This document shows positions 46,113-55,186 of a stretch of DNA of 64,000 nt, in pieces (the first letter of the stretch is position 1; each line of letters opens with the position of its first letter). The notes under the pieces are model-generated. The model did no database searches, was not told the origin of the DNA, and worked only from the letters and a program-made list of their open reading frames with translations. Source of the stretch: Sunxiuqinia dokdonensis. GTDB taxonomy: Bacteria > Bacteroidota > Bacteroidia > Bacteroidales > Prolixibacteraceae. The position numbers and the translations under genes were made by a program. Location: assembly GCF_001270965.1 (NCBI RefSeq), contig NZ_LGIA01000024.1:19660-83659 (forward strand), written 5' to 3'.

Positions 46113-47543
46113 ATGACAAAACAAGATTACCACATGAGCCCTGAGCAGTTTCGCGAGCAGGGCAAAAAACTCATAGACTGGATCGCCGACTATTACGAGC
46201 AAGTAGAAAATTACCCCGTTTTATCGCAAGTCAGTCCCGGCGACATTCGTAAAAACCTGCCGGCCAACGCTCCCGGGCAGGGTGAAAGTTTTGATGCGAT
46301 GATGCGGGATGTGGATCAATTCATCCTTCCCGGAATTACCCACTGGCAGTCGCCCAATTTCTTTGCGTATTTCCAGTCCAACACTTCCGGGCCATCCATT
46401 TTGGGCGAGCTGCTTTCGGCTGGCCTCGGCGTACAAGGCATGCTGTGGGCAACCAGCCCCGCCTGCACCGAGCTGGAAAGCCACGTGATGGACTGGCTGG
46501 TGGATATGATGGGATTGCCTCAGCAGTTTAAGACCACCAACCAGGGTGGGGGGGTGATTCAGGACACGGCGTCCAACGCGCTGATGACAGCCTTGCTGTG
46601 TGCCCGCGAAATGAAAACCAATTTCGAAACCAACAAGCTCGGCGGCTGCCCCAAGATTGTGGCCTACGTCTCGTCGCAGACACACTCTTCCGTAGAAAAA
46701 GGCATTAAAATCGTAGGCATTGGACAGCGAAACTTGCGGGTGATTGATGTGGATGAGCATTTGGCCATGATTCCAGAGAAGATGGAGCAGCAGATCAAAA
46801 AAGACCTGGACGAAGGGTACATTCCGTTTTTTGCCTGCGCTACCATTGGCACCACTTCGTCCAATGCGGTTGATCCGGTTCGGGCCATTGGCGAAATCTG
46901 CCGTCGCTACGACATTTGGCTGCATGTGGATGCGGCCATGTCGGGCTCGGCAGCCGTGTGTCCGGAGTACCGTAACTACTTTGACGGACTGGAACTGGCC
47001 AAAAGTTATGCTTTCAACCCGCACAAATGGCTGTTTACCAATTTTGACTGCGACTGTTTTTATGTGAAGGACAAAGCTGTTTTGATTAAAACACTCAGCA
47101 TTTTGCCCGAATACCTGAAAAATGAGGCCACCGAGAAAGGTGCTGTGATTGATTACCGCGACTGGCATGTGCAACTGGGCCGGCGGTTCCGGGCCCTGAA
47201 ACTTTGGTTTGTCATTCGGTATTATGGTGTTGAGGGTTTGCAGTATCACATCAGCGAGCATATTCGTTTGGCGCAGGAGTTCGCCGGCTGGGTGGATCAA
47301 TCACCAGACTTCGAATTGCTCAACCAACCGCCGTTCAACCTGGTTTGTTTCCGCCACAAAAGCGATGATGCATTCAATAAAAAACTGATGGACACGCTCA
47401 ACAAAAGCGGCAAGCTCTTTTTGACCCACACGGTTTTAAACGGACAGTTTTGGCTTCGCATGAGTATCGGACAAACACAAACCAAGCGGCACCATGTTGA
47501 AAATGCCTGGCGCCTGATACAGGAAACGGCTGAGATGAAGTAG
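46113..47543 (+). CDS. PLP-dependent group II (aromatic-L-amino-acid type) decarboxylase
   Basis: 476 aa. Starts with SPEQFREQGKKLIDWIADYYE, as in AADC-like enzymes. PLP features: WATSPACTELESHVMDW, the FTATIGTTS-like FACATIGTTSSNAVDP, WLHVDAAMSGSAA with the cofactor Asp, and the Schiff-base lysine in SYAFNPHKWLFTNFDCD. The central HSSVEK block carries the stacking His. The substrate (Trp, Tyr, Phe or DOPA) cannot be fixed from sequence. Last gene of the acyP cluster. Confidence 0.93.
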   Translation: MTKQDYHMSPEQFREQGKKLIDWIADYYEQVENYPVLSQVSPGDIRKNLPANAPGQGESFDAMMRDVDQFILPGITHWQSPNFFAYFQSNTSGPSILGELLSAGLGVQGMLWATSPACTELESHVMDWLVDMMGLPQQFKTTNQGGGVIQDTASNALMTALLCAREMKTNFETNKLGGCPKIVAYVSSQTHSSVEKGIKIVGIGQRNLRVIDVDEHLAMIPEKMEQQIKKDLDEGYIPFFACATIGTTSSNAVDPVRAIGEICRRYDIWLHVDAAMSGSAAVCPEYRNYFDGLELAKSYAFNPHKWLFTNFDCDCFYVKDKAVLIKTLSILPEYLKNEATEKGAVIDYRDWHVQLGRRFRALKLWFVIRYYGVEGLQYHISEHIRLAQEFAGWVDQSPDFELLNQPPFNLVCFRHKSDDAFNKKLMDTLNKSGKLFLTHTVLNGQFWLRMSIGQTQTKRHHVENAWRLIQETAEMK

Positions 47544-47999
47544 ACAGAAAGCTGCAAGCGATATGGGCTGAAATTCCAATCCGCCAGCTGGCGGACAGGT
47601 TTCAAATTCCAAAATCAAACGACCGCCCCTTCGTGTTGCTCGGGTACTCCTTTTTCTAAGGAGGAGAAAAGGGCTCACTGCTCGTGGGTTTGGAGTTAAT
47701 AGGAAGCGAAATGTCACTGACCAAAATTCTCCTCCTTTTCTTAAGGAGGAGTACTCCCGGTTTACCGGGAGGGAGGTGGTTGGGTATATTGATTAGGCAG
47801 GTGGGATGTTGTCAGCACAAGAAAGCTGCAAGCGATAAGGGCTGAAATTCCAATCCGCCAGCTGGCGGACAAATTCCAAAATCCGGGCAATCGGGACTCC
47901 CTGCGGTCGCAAGCAACTGAAAACTGACAACTGATAACCAAATAATGAATATACAAGGAAGAGGAGAGCGCATGCGCAGTGAAGATATTTCTTTTGTGT

Positions 48000-48067
48000 A
48001 ACGCTGTGAAAAAACTCTGTGTTCTCTGTGGTTAAGTTCGAGAGGGGGAGAAGATGGGAACGTGAGA
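48000..48067 (+). repeat. Long inverted repeat, left copy
   Basis: 68 bases from AACGCTGTGAAAAAACTC to GGGAACGTGAGA; its reverse complement lies at 52575-52642 with one mismatch. Similarity fades into flanking DNA (GATATTT side) for another 15-20 bases. Confidence 0.9.
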
Positions 48068-48286
48068 TAACAGTCGCAGTAAACAGTCACAGTGGGCAGG
48101 AAGCTGTCCCGAACGATCGGGACTCCCTGCGGTCGCAAGCCACAAGCTGTAAGTAGCCAGTCACTGACAACTGATAACCGACAACCGATAACTAAATATT
48201 CAATAAACGCAGAAGATGAAGTATCCCACGCCTGGTGCTCTTCGTGGTTAATAACTCTGTGCTCTTCGTGGTTCAAATTCAAAAAG

Positions 48287-48316
48287 ACAGAAGCCAACCC
48301 GTGGGTCAGCTTCTGT
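48287..48316 (-). terminator. Terminator of the porP operon
   Basis: ACAGAAGC/GCTTCTGT stem with an inner GACCC/GGGTT pairing, followed on the minus strand by CTTTTTG. Located 33 bases past the porP stop. Confidence 0.85.
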
Positions 48317-48348
48317 TTCCGGCATCTTTAAATGGTCCTAAAAAAATG

Positions 48349-49338
48349 CTAGAAGTATCGTTTCCGGGTGTACGAACGCCGGTAAAAGTCAAACTCATAA
48401 ACCACCCGAACTTCGTGGGTTCCGAGGTGGTACTTGCTAAACTCCTGTGCCAGCGAATAATCGAATGCGTAGCCCATCTTCACAAATTTCATGACCTCCA
48501 GCTGCAACACGGCTGCCACCGTGTGGGTTGACCGATAAATGGCACCAATCCAAAACTTATCGTAAAGCATAAAGTTGGCCGACAGATCCAGCTGCAGGGG
48601 CGCGCCAATGGCTCCCTTCAGCATAAAGGTTGGTTTAAACCTGACCTGGCGTTGTGTGCCAAACAAGTAGCCACCAATGAGGTAGGCATATTGCAGTTCG
48701 GCCAGTGATGAATAGTTGGTCCGGTTCGTCTCAAAATTGTTGGCAATCAGTTGTGGGATCGATAAGCTGATAAAATAGTCTTTGGTATAGACCATGGCGC
48801 CAATACCTGCCGTCGGCATCATCTTGATTTCCACATCTTCCATAAACATGGGGTCCTCAATGCCATCGGGGTAAAGTTTGTACTGCGTCAGTTCGTTGCT
48901 GTAATTGATAAACCCCGCCTTTAATCCGAAACGTAGCCAGGTCTTCCAGTCCAGCCGAACCTGAAAGGCATAGTCGCCTGTGATGGTCAGCTTCTTTTCG
49001 TAGGCCAGGCGATCATCAATAATGTCGAGCCCAACACCGTTGTTTTCGTTTTTTATTGGAGAGTAGAACACCGCCGACTTGGTGAGCGGCGCCCGGTCGT
49101 GCCCCACATAATATTGACGAGTGAAGACTTGCACGCCTACCTTGTCCCACATGCCGGCATAAGCTGGGTTCACGGTTTGCACGCTGTTCATGTATTGGGT
49201 GAAGATCGGATCGGACTGGCCAAACGAAGGGAAACACCACAGTCCACCCAGCATGATCAGGATCAAAATTCCCCTCATGCCAAAGTTTGTTTTATGTGTC
49301 GTTCTGCGTCGTTTCATCTTCGTTGCGATATTAATCAT
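48349..49338 (-). CDS. PorP/SprF-family type IX secretion outer-membrane protein
   Basis: Beta-barrel protein that assists surface display of a T9SS cargo, usually the giant or CHU_C protein encoded beside it. 329 aa; signal peptide ILIMLGGLWCFPSFGQ. The diagnostic start of the mature protein is SDPIFTQYMNSVQTVNPAYAG, followed by VQVFTRQYYVGHDRAP and repeated barrel strands; the protein ends in an aromatic strand (YSRRSYTRKRYF-like tail). Begins two bases after the CHU_C gene, so cotranscribed. M8 at 49317 is an alternative start. Confidence 0.94.
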   Translation of the reverse strand: MINIATKMKRRRTTHKTNFGMRGILILIMLGGLWCFPSFGQSDPIFTQYMNSVQTVNPAYAGMWDKVGVQVFTRQYYVGHDRAPLTKSAVFYSPIKNENNGVGLDIIDDRLAYEKKLTITGDYAFQVRLDWKTWLRFGLKAGFINYSNELTQYKLYPDGIEDPMFMEDVEIKMMPTAGIGAMVYTKDYFISLSIPQLIANNFETNRTNYSSLAELQYAYLIGGYLFGTQRQVRFKPTFMLKGAIGAPLQLDLSANFMLYDKFWIGAIYRSTHTVAAVLQLEVMKFVKMGYAFDYSLAQEFSKYHLGTHEVRVVYEFDFYRRSYTRKRYF

Positions 49339-49340
49339 TT

Positions 49341-51521
49341 TTAATAAGAAAGCATGACTGCTCCACTGTCCCGGTTGCCATCGCCCCGGACCAGGACATA
49401 CAGGTAGTTTCCGGGCGGTAGCCGGTCAAGACTTGCTGATCCGTCGTTGGTGCGGCTTCCGTCCCACCAGGCTTTTTCAAAGCTTCCCCAGAAATCGAGG
49501 TTGCCATATTTTTCGTGCTCATACAACTTCTTGCCCCACCGGTCAAAGATCAACAAGGTGGCATTCGGATAATTGTCGATACAATAGATCTGGAAGAAAT
49601 CATGAATGCCATCTCCGTTTGGAGAGAAACCTTCGGGGATAAACATGGTACAATCCCCCTGAATATCCAAATAGTCTGGATGCCCATCCTGGTCCATATC
49701 ATCGTCGAAATAAACATTGTTGTTGTTGTAATCCTCATAGAATGTTGGAATGCCGTCGGCATCATCATCCGTATCACGCCAGTCAGGAATACCGTCACCA
49801 TCGAAGTCCTGCAAGTGCGGGTTCGATCCAAACGGATTATCCAGGTTGTCGGGATTGAATCCTCCGAAGAAATTGTCGTACGCGTCATCCAATCCGTCAC
49901 CATCAATATCAGAATACTCCGGACTGATTTCCGCAATCCCTTTGGCACCAATGTCATAACCTTCGATATAATCCGGTACACCGTCATTGTCCGAATCGGT
50001 ATCCTGGAAGTCTGCCAGGCCATCGTCGTCAGTGTCAACCGGACGAATTCCCAGGCGGCCACCTTGCTCATAGGCATCGTCCAGCCCATTGTTGTTGTTA
50101 TCCACACCCCAAGGTGCAATGTAGCCGCCGGTGGTTTGTCCTTCGATGTTGTCGGGGATACCATCATTGTCGGCATCAATATCCAGGTAGTCCGGAATAC
50201 CGTCACCATCCGTATCGACGCTGTCGTCGCCTTCCACCCAATCCACAATACCATCGTTGTCTTTGTCGATATCAATCTCGTTGGGCACGCCATCACAGTC
50301 CGAATCTTCAAAAATGGTGATGTACACCATGGCTTCGTCACAAAGTGAGAACAGGTTCACATCGCACACCCGGTAGCTAAAGCTATCGACGAAGGCCGAG
50401 CCACGCACGTATTCATACTGGAAGGTTCCGTCTTCGTACAGGGTCACCGTTCCATGCTGTGCCTCCAGCGTGGGTGTGGTGTCGATCTGCAGGGCGTCGC
50501 CATCCGGATCGGAATCGTTGTTCAGCAGATCACCAAAAATGGTGAAGCAGCCGTTCACAAAGAAATCATCGGTGGCAATGGGCGCCTGGTTGGGTTTCAG
50601 AATCGTGATGGTCACCACGGCCTGGTCTGACATCACCTCACACGGATCAGTGTCAAAAATCTGGTAAGTAAACTGGTCGGTTCCCACATAACCCGCCTCC
50701 GGAATGTAGGTAATCGTATAGTCGTCGTTCACCAGCCAGGTGCCGTGTGATGGCTCCGAAATCACCACCAGCGACGTACCGTCCAGGTTGCCTTGGGGAT
50801 CGCTATCGTTGTCCAATACCGGGATGTCAACCGTTCGGGTGTGCTCGGTAATGGCCACGTCGTTTGTAGCGACCGGTGGTTGATTTTCGGGCAGAATCGT
50901 GATCGTGAGTGAAGATATGGCCGGTGCGCATCCTGAACCGTCCGACAGGCCGTAGGCGGTGAGGGTCAAGCTGATGGATTCGCCTTGTACTTCCTGACCT
51001 CCGGGAATGTAGATTGGGTGGAGCAGGCTGGGGTCGTTGAAGTGGCCATCACCGTTCGTGGTCCACAACAGGCTGCTGTAGTCGCTGGCCGTAGCGGTAC
51101 CCAGCAATACGCTATCACCGGAACAAATCGTGTAATCACTTCCGGCATCGGCAATCGGAACCGGAAATACTTCTATTTCGCCTAACTCATGGTTGATACA
51201 GCCAAACAAGCTGGTTTGTTCGGTAGAGATGCTATAGGTTCCCGGCAACACATTCCAAGTGATACTGATCTCGCTGCCAAATACGGGGTCGCCATCCGTA
51301 TCTGTATCGGTGAAATCAGTGCCTGTTGGGTTGTCCAGAATGATTTCGGTACCGTCAGAAGCTTCCAGTTTCCATACCCAGGTGGAGCCTTCCTCTCCAT
51401 CAATCCGGTAAGTGCGTTCGGCACCAACACATACTTCATCAATGACATAGCTTTCCTGTGCAGCAACCCCCAAGGTCACCGCCAGTAAAGTCATCAGCAG
51501 TATGGTTTTTAGCCTGTTCAT
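49341..51521 (-). CDS. Secreted protein with cadherin-like, TSP type-3 calcium and CHU_C (T9SS) domains
   Basis: 726 aa, exported to the surface by T9SS. Signal peptide ILLMTLLAVTLGVAAQ, Ig-like/PKD-like N-terminal parts (about 25-210), two cadherin-like domains (VATNDVAITEH, ATDDFFVNGC; about 215-410), then some 12 DxDxDG calcium loops of TSP3 type (DSDCDGVPNEIDIDKDNDG to DDDMDQDGHPDYLD, about 410-630). It ends with a CHU_C sorting domain: PEGFSPNGDGIHDFF, LLIFDRWGKKLYE, WWDGSRTNDG, and PPGNYLYVL. Cargo and probable partner of PorP. Confidence 0.93.
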   Translation of the reverse strand: MNRLKTILLMTLLAVTLGVAAQESYVIDEVCVGAERTYRIDGEEGSTWVWKLEASDGTEIILDNPTGTDFTDTDTDGDPVFGSEISITWNVLPGTYSISTEQTSLFGCINHELGEIEVFPVPIADAGSDYTICSGDSVLLGTATASDYSSLLWTTNGDGHFNDPSLLHPIYIPGGQEVQGESISLTLTAYGLSDGSGCAPAISSLTITILPENQPPVATNDVAITEHTRTVDIPVLDNDSDPQGNLDGTSLVVISEPSHGTWLVNDDYTITYIPEAGYVGTDQFTYQIFDTDPCEVMSDQAVVTITILKPNQAPIATDDFFVNGCFTIFGDLLNNDSDPDGDALQIDTTPTLEAQHGTVTLYEDGTFQYEYVRGSAFVDSFSYRVCDVNLFSLCDEAMVYITIFEDSDCDGVPNEIDIDKDNDGIVDWVEGDDSVDTDGDGIPDYLDIDADNDGIPDNIEGQTTGGYIAPWGVDNNNNGLDDAYEQGGRLGIRPVDTDDDGLADFQDTDSDNDGVPDYIEGYDIGAKGIAEISPEYSDIDGDGLDDAYDNFFGGFNPDNLDNPFGSNPHLQDFDGDGIPDWRDTDDDADGIPTFYEDYNNNNVYFDDDMDQDGHPDYLDIQGDCTMFIPEGFSPNGDGIHDFFQIYCIDNYPNATLLIFDRWGKKLYEHEKYGNLDFWGSFEKAWWDGSRTNDGSASLDRLPPGNYLYVLVRGDGNRDSGAVMLSY

Positions 51522-51747
51522 GTTTAGTTACGAGTTTCGAGTTACGCGTTTCGAGTTTCAGGTTTTGCACGCATGGTTTCTCTTTTCTTCATTCGATATT
51601 GATTATTGAATATTCGTCATTGGTTATTTCTTATTACTGTTATCAGTTGTCAGTTATCAGTTATCAATTGTCGGTTCTCACAATCTCATCTTCTCACACT
51701 CACACTCTCTCCCAGTCCCATCTTCTCACCTTCATGCCTTCGCTCTT
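51522..51747. repeat. Low-complexity gap before the CHU_C gene
   Basis: 226 bases of GTTATCAGTTGTCAGTTATC and CTCACACTCACACTCTCTCC text, pyrimidine-rich toward 51750. No gene. Confidence 0.7.
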
Positions 51748-52434
51748 TTAATTCTCCACCTGATAAATCCTTGAGTTCACAGGTATCGGGTGAACCGTCA
51801 GCTCGATGTCTTCCGAAGCGTCCAGGTTTTCACCATAGCGGTCTTTCAAGTTTATAATCCGGTAGGTCGTGGTTTGAGAAGGATAAACATGAATCTCCTT
51901 CGGATTCTCCTCCGCGTCTACCGTGTACGCTATCTGTTCAATCACCCCATCTTCGCCAACGGCTTCGAGCGTAAAGCTCCAGGCCGGCTGTCCGGTTAAG
52001 GTGACAGTGATAATGGCCGGATCGCTGATGCAAATCTCACCCGGATAAATCGCCAGTTCAGCGGTGGGCAAATTCTCCAATACTTCGAGCCTACCCACTT
52101 TCAGGTTGTTGGTACAGCCTTCCTCATCCACCGCCAGCACCCGGTAGAAATAGATGCCGGCTTTCAGCCAACGCACGCTCACCGTTGCTCCCGTGTTGCC
52201 GCCTACAAATTCCGCTTCATCGGGCAGGGCATTGCCATCCACCGTGGCAAAGTTCACACCCGGGTTGTTATAGATGTCCCAGGTATAGGTATCATTTCCT
52301 TCCTGAACCACGCTAAGCTCAATGGTTTCTCCCTGATATACCGTACGCATCTGGGCCGCAGCAAAAGCCACAGTCAACATCACCAGCAAAATTGCCAGCG
52401 CCAGACGGATTATATGGTATATCAATCGTTTCAC
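51748..52434 (-). CDS. Secreted protein of the adhesin locus, function unknown
   Basis: 228 aa. Signal peptide LALAILLVMLTVAFAAAQ. The rest is beta-rich with two Ig-like halves: TYTWDIYNNPGVNFATVDG through YFYRVLAVDEEGC, then LAIYPGEICISDPAIITVTL to TTYRIINLKD. Cys residues in EEGCTNN and GEICIS. This 'question-shaped' layout (…WDIY…, …Y.V….GC.N…) occurs in small proteins next to CHU_C/PorP pairs in Bacteroidota. No CHU_C domain of its own. I know no named family. Confidence 0.8.
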   Translation of the reverse strand: MKRLIYHIIRLALAILLVMLTVAFAAAQMRTVYQGETIELSVVQEGNDTYTWDIYNNPGVNFATVDGNALPDEAEFVGGNTGATVSVRWLKAGIYFYRVLAVDEEGCTNNLKVGRLEVLENLPTAELAIYPGEICISDPAIITVTLTGQPAWSFTLEAVGEDGVIEQIAYTVDAEENPKEIHVYPSQTTTYRIINLKDRYGENLDASEDIELTVHPIPVNSRIYQVEN

Positions 52435-53597
52435 ATCAATCAGTTGTCAGTTGTCAGTTTACAGTTTCGGGTTTCGAGTTTACAGTTGCTCATTTCTCTT
52501 ACTTGTTTATTTCATTGATACAATTTATAGTTATCGGTTTCGAGTTTAAAGTTGCCAGTTATCGGTTCTCTCCCTCTCACGTTCCCATCTTCTCCCCCTC
52601 TCGAACTTAACCACGGAGAACACAGAGTTTTTTCACAGCGTTCCACAGAGGAAATATCCTCACTTCGCGCCTTCTCACCCTCTCACGCTCACCCTCTCTC
52701 TTCCCCGTACCGCTCCCGTTCGGAGTCTAAAGGACTGAATCCGTTGGCGACTTTGGCACATACCCTTGTCAGGTGGCCGGTCGCTATCCCAATAGTTGTT
52801 GCCGCGTAATACCAGCCTGGCTGGGCGGCTTTCTGTTGGGGGCCGGACATAGCTTTCCCATTGCAGGCTCGGAGGCCTGATCACCAAATTCCAGAACAGG
52901 TGCGTGGCGGGCGCTTGAAGGCGGGCCGGTGCTCGATTACGAACCGGATCGCATGTGCGCGGCTCACCCCGGGTATTTTGCCAAACGCTCGGCGGCCTGG
53001 CTACCGGTGGCCCGTGCTTGTTCGAAGCCCCAACATCCCACGGGGGGATCTTCGCTTCTGATATGCTCATTCGCATGGGTTCTTCATCTTTTCAAATTCC
53101 AAGTTTCATCCGGCAGCTGCCGGATTCAAATTCCAAATTCCAAGTCTTCCCGAGCAATCGGGACGCTCTTCTGTCGCAGATTCTCGCGCTCTCATCGTCT
53201 CACATTCTCAAAATTCAACCACAGAGAACACAGAGTGATTCACAGAGTTCCACAAAGGACTACTCGTGCCTTCTTGACGCTTTCAGAAGCTTGTTCCGGT
53301 CAATCGGAAAGCTTCACACGCTGACCCGTCGATCAAATCCTGTTCTTCAAACTTGACAGCGTCGCTAGACCTGTCAACGTTTCTGTTCAACTACAGTACT
53401 TGTCCCGGTAACGGGAGAACACAGAGCTCAATACTGCGAACGATGCTCGACTTTCATCTCACCCGCTCTCAACATCTCACGCTCTCTCACTCACCCTCTC
53501 TCATTCTCACGCTCGCTTTCTCAACTTCCCCGAACCCGCTCCCGACCCCATTAGGGGATCGGGAATAGGTGGGATGAAAAAGCAATTAATTTATTCC
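52435..53597. other. Gene-free 1.2-kb region with a GC-rich core
   Basis: Outer parts are low-complexity: CAGTTGTCAGTTGTCAGTTT, long TCTCAC/CCTCTC pyrimidine runs, CACAGAGAACACAGAG text (52610-52650, 53219-53260) and the palindromes TCCGGCAGCTGCCGGA (53109-53124) and TCCCGAGCAATCGGGAC (53148-53164). The core 52700-53070 is clearly GC-richer and free of these motifs; it keeps an open minus-strand frame of 133 codons without recognisable domain. It may be a relic or an RNA; I cannot say. Confidence 0.7.
52575..52642 (-). repeat. Long inverted repeat, right copy
   Basis: Reverse complement of 48000-48067 with one mismatch in 68 bases. The pair encloses porP, the CHU_C gene and the 228-aa gene. 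Confidence 0.9.
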
Positions 53598-54752
53598 TTA
53601 GTTTTTAGGTAAGAAATCGTCTCCTGCGGGAGCTGTTCCATCTGTCACGGTAGGTCTTGGAGTCAATGTATAGTCAAGAACATCATTCGCATATCCATCA
53701 ACCCAAGGGCAATCATCAGCCGTGCCTGCATCTGGACCATCTGTCGTATGAAGATCACCTAAATCGGCCGTCGCATAAGCACTTGTAGAAGGGTCATACA
53801 TGATACCATCGACAGCAAAATCGATATTGATAGCCGCAAGTGTCTCATTTTTGTTGTGGTCAACAGTTAAACGCACAATGATACATTCCCCAGAAGCATC
53901 TACACCTGCCGCGCCACCACTTGGAAGCACTGCATCGTCAGCAGTAAAAATATTAGAGGTAAAATCGCCGCTTCCGGCTGTTGTCGAATTCCAGGTTCCA
54001 GATACAGCGTCAGTGGGGTAAGCCCAGTCAACAGCCATGGTGTTTCCTCCGGCAGCGACCATATCGCTTTCAACTTGGAAAGTAGGCAACCAAGAATGTG
54101 AGAAGTTAGCTGCAGTTACGGCAAAATAGATGTAGTTTACGCCGTAATCCATTACTACTTCACCAGCTGTGGCATCCCATGCAGCACCTTGTACTTTTGA
54201 AACACAGTCTTCTCTGTTTGTATTAAGAACGCCATCAGTACCCAAAGCAACCATGTCAAGTGTAAATGCGTGTACTGGAACAATCTTGTAAACCTGAACA
54301 TTATCCGTACAACCGGTGGCAGTCTCTGCATAAGTGACCAAGAATACATCGGTTGATGGATCAAATGATTTCCAGGTAATATCAATTGTTTCTTCTGTGT
54401 TTGCAGCATTATTATAAGCAGCATAAGTTGGAGTTGTACCCGCAGCAGTTATGAAATCACCACCTATTGCTTCAATATCGGTTGTAAGTATACCGTTAGT
54501 TATGAAGTTGGCATTTGTAGTTACAAACCAATTAATGGTTGTATTTCCTGGGTCACTTACGGATACAGTATATTCGTAAGTTGTTCCTGCAATCGGGTTT
54601 AACGGACCTGAACTTACACAAGTTGCATCAATAGCTTTCGGAGTAGGACAACCTGTTGGAGCAGTGGTCAGATTTTGCCCAAACGATTTAGTTATACCAG
54701 CCAAAACCGCCAGTACCATAAACGTTAGAAATAAAATTTGCTTTTTCATCAT
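53598..54752 (-). CDS. Secreted protein of the adhesin locus, cohesin-like part possible
   Basis: 384 aa. Signal peptide FLTFMVLAVLAGITKSFGQ. First half: Ig-like domain (YEYTVSVSDPGNTTINWFVT, EETIDITWKSFDPSTDVFLV, ATGCTDN). Second half (about 185-345) has a cohesin-like feel: VQVESDMVAAGGNTMAVDWA-type strands, SGECIIVRLTVDHNKNETLA and INIDFAVDG. It ends YTLTPRPTVTDG..DDFLPKN, with no CHU_C domain. The neighbouring giant protein also ends in a TPRP motif. Function unknown; probably displayed with the giant protein. Confidence 0.8.
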   Translation of the reverse strand: MMKKQILFLTFMVLAVLAGITKSFGQNLTTAPTGCPTPKAIDATCVSSGPLNPIAGTTYEYTVSVSDPGNTTINWFVTTNANFITNGILTTDIEAIGGDFITAAGTTPTYAAYNNAANTEETIDITWKSFDPSTDVFLVTYAETATGCTDNVQVYKIVPVHAFTLDMVALGTDGVLNTNREDCVSKVQGAAWDATAGEVVMDYGVNYIYFAVTAANFSHSWLPTFQVESDMVAAGGNTMAVDWAYPTDAVSGTWNSTTAGSGDFTSNIFTADDAVLPSGGAAGVDASGECIIVRLTVDHNKNETLAAINIDFAVDGIMYDPSTSAYATADLGDLHTTDGPDAGTADDCPWVDGYANDVLDYTLTPRPTVTDGTAPAGDDFLPKN

Positions 54753-55186
54753 GTAAAATTTTAATGTGAATACTAATTGTTTTAAAGTGTTAATTGACTG
54801 CCAGATGCTAGATCCTTGATTCTGGATGTTAGATACTAGATGCTAGATACTGGACAAATAGATGTTAGATATTAGTTTGTCGTTCTTTTTCATAGTGGTC
54901 CTGGTGAATCACCATTTGGTGGATGCAACAGGAGGAGTCATTCAGTCGTCCCCGAAGGGATGGGTGACTACCCGGCTTGCGCGGGCTGACGGTTTGGCAA
55001 CCGGTTGGGGAAAGTTTGCTGGGGTTTCAGCCGGGTCCTAAGCGGCTGGGTGGCTCTCATGCCTTGGTTGTGTGCGCCCCAACAGCAGGTCCTTCCCGGT
55101 TCCGGTAAGCGATCGGTTCATTCGTTTAGTCTCATAGGCCAGTGGTTTAAGTTTTTCGCTTTTAATTTCATATGCTTGTTCTCCTT
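54753..55186. other. Gene-free gap with GATGCTAGATAC repeats and a GC-rich patch
   Basis: 434 bases. 54800-54870 is TAGATACTAGATGCTAGATA text; 54890-55135 is a GC-rich patch resembling in style the core at 52700-53070. The only frame with a start signal is the 17-codon one at 55118-55171. Confidence 0.65.
55118..55171 (-). CDS. 17-codon frame with strong ribosome site behind the giant gene
   Basis: MKLKAKNLNHWPMRLNE then stop. AAAAGGAG lies over the stop codon of the giant gene, nine bases before this ATG, an unusually strong site for this phylum. Could be the stub of a lost downstream gene, a leader, or chance. Confidence 0.25.
   Translation of the reverse strand: MKLKAKNLNHWPMRLNE

Larger units (their letters stand above)
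47544..48348. other. Gene-free 0.8-kb repeat region
   Basis: No credible gene. Contents: a 50-base direct repeat with one mismatch (47547-47596 and 47821-47870), each holding the palindrome CCGCCAGCTGGCGG; GGAGGAG/CTCCTCC inverted text (about 47650-47775); two copies (47882-47914, 48107-48140) of the TCCCGA..TCGGGACTCC family; a 68-base unit at 48000-48067 that recurs inverted at 52575-52642; and CTTCGTGGTTAATAACTCTG runs. Confidence 0.8.

Noticed and set aside
47436..48297. Several frames of 60-160 codons in the decarboxylase-porP gap
   Set aside because: They run through dispersed repeats and stop or shift at each unit; products are of the repeat-translation type.
52675..53076. 133-codon minus-strand frame in the GC-rich core
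   Set aside because: No signal peptide, domain or start signal; arginine/proline-rich as expected for a chance frame in GC-rich DNA.
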